From an uncultured Oscillospiraceae bacterium (GTDB taxonomy: Bacteria > Bacillota > Clostridia > Oscillospirales > Oscillospiraceae), in the NCBI GenBank assembly GCA_910584285.1, contig CAJTYK010000052.1, positions 1-13,306 of the forward strand: 13,306 bases of DNA. Direction: 5' to 3'. The notes under the pieces were generated by a model that saw only the letters and a list, made by a program, of their open reading frames with translations, ran no database searches and was not told where the DNA came from. Shown here in pieces: positions 13,198 through 13,306 of the stretch. Every line of letters starts with the position of its first letter. Position 1 is the first letter of the stretch. The translations under genes were made by a program, and so were the position numbers.

Positions 13198-13306
13198 GAA
13201 CCTGTATTCACAAAAGGATAAAGCAGTGGTAAAATAAGAAACATGAAAGGGAAAGAGCGAGAGTCGTATCCCAGCGACTTGACAGATGAGCAGTGGGAAG
13301 AAATAG
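13198..13306 (+). mobile_element. Start of an IS5-family insertion sequence, running off the right edge
   Basis: A probable terminal repeat begins at about 13198 (GAACCTGTATTCACAAAA), preceded by TTAA. A transposase gene opens 45 bases inside. The tip resembles, but is not identical to, the one ending at base 83 (GAGCCTATCCCAAAAT), so the two elements are probably different members and not the two ends of one composite transposon. Confidence 0.55.
13243..13306 (+). CDS. IS5-family transposase, N-terminus (partial)
   Basis: Twenty-one residues are visible: MKGKERESYPSDLTDEQWEE, then I. The motif YPSDLTDEQWEEI is the hallmark N-terminus of IS5-family (IS4/IS5 superfamily) DDE transposases, which cut and join DNA during transposition. 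The ribosome site is weak, as is common for transposases. The gene continues past the window, so intactness cannot be judged. Confidence 0.88.
   Translation, partial: MKGKERESYPSDLTDEQWEEI

Overview
The window looks like a gene island from a GC-rich gut-type Firmicute, most likely an Oscillospiraceae/Flavonifractor-like Clostridia. This is inference. It rests on high-GC coding with AGGAGG-type ribosome sites, short sigma-A-like promoters, a Firmicute-style lipoprotein signal on a TRAP binding protein, and conjugative/phage-type small genes next to the metabolic genes. No rRNA, tRNA or CRISPR array was seen.

Layout. Bases 1-83 are the end of an IS5-like element running off the left edge. Bases 204-1576 (minus) hold a SnoaL-like small protein and a LysR regulator. 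The regulator is divergent from a large FMN/Fe-S/FAD ene-reductase (1698-3713, plus). A perfect 20-bp hairpin (3741-3792) separates this gene from a convergent minus-strand operon: double-hotdog hydratase (6826-5387), nitroreductase (5376-4855), then a second LysR gene with its own promoter (4744-3779). A 313-bp divergent control region (6827-7139) separates that operon from a plus-strand operon: TRAP transporter DctQ-DctM-DctP (7140-10173) and a zinc-type medium-chain dehydrogenase (10276-11325). A 23-bp perfect hairpin follows at 11346-11395.

The right-hand 1.9 kb is a decayed mobile-element zone. It holds a doubly frameshifted flavodoxin, a shortened PcfK/AcrIIA9-like gene behind two tiny genes, a strong plus-strand promoter with a 20-aa ORF, a hairpin-rich stretch that may be the 5' part of a group II intron, and the start of another IS5-family transposase at the right edge.

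Working model (inference): the TRAP system imports an unsaturated or hydroxylated organic compound. The hotdog enzyme would hydrate or dehydrate it, the ene-reductase would reduce a C=C bond (possibly as an electron sink), the dehydrogenase would handle an alcohol/ketone step, and the nitroreductase would be an accessory flavin enzyme. The two LysR proteins would sense substrate or product. The strongest evidence for shared control is a 10-bp element, TTTATCAATT, placed identically at the -35 box of both divergent promoters. The substrate cannot be read from the sequence. Unusual residues in the binding protein and the ene-reductase argue against the best-known substrates of those families.
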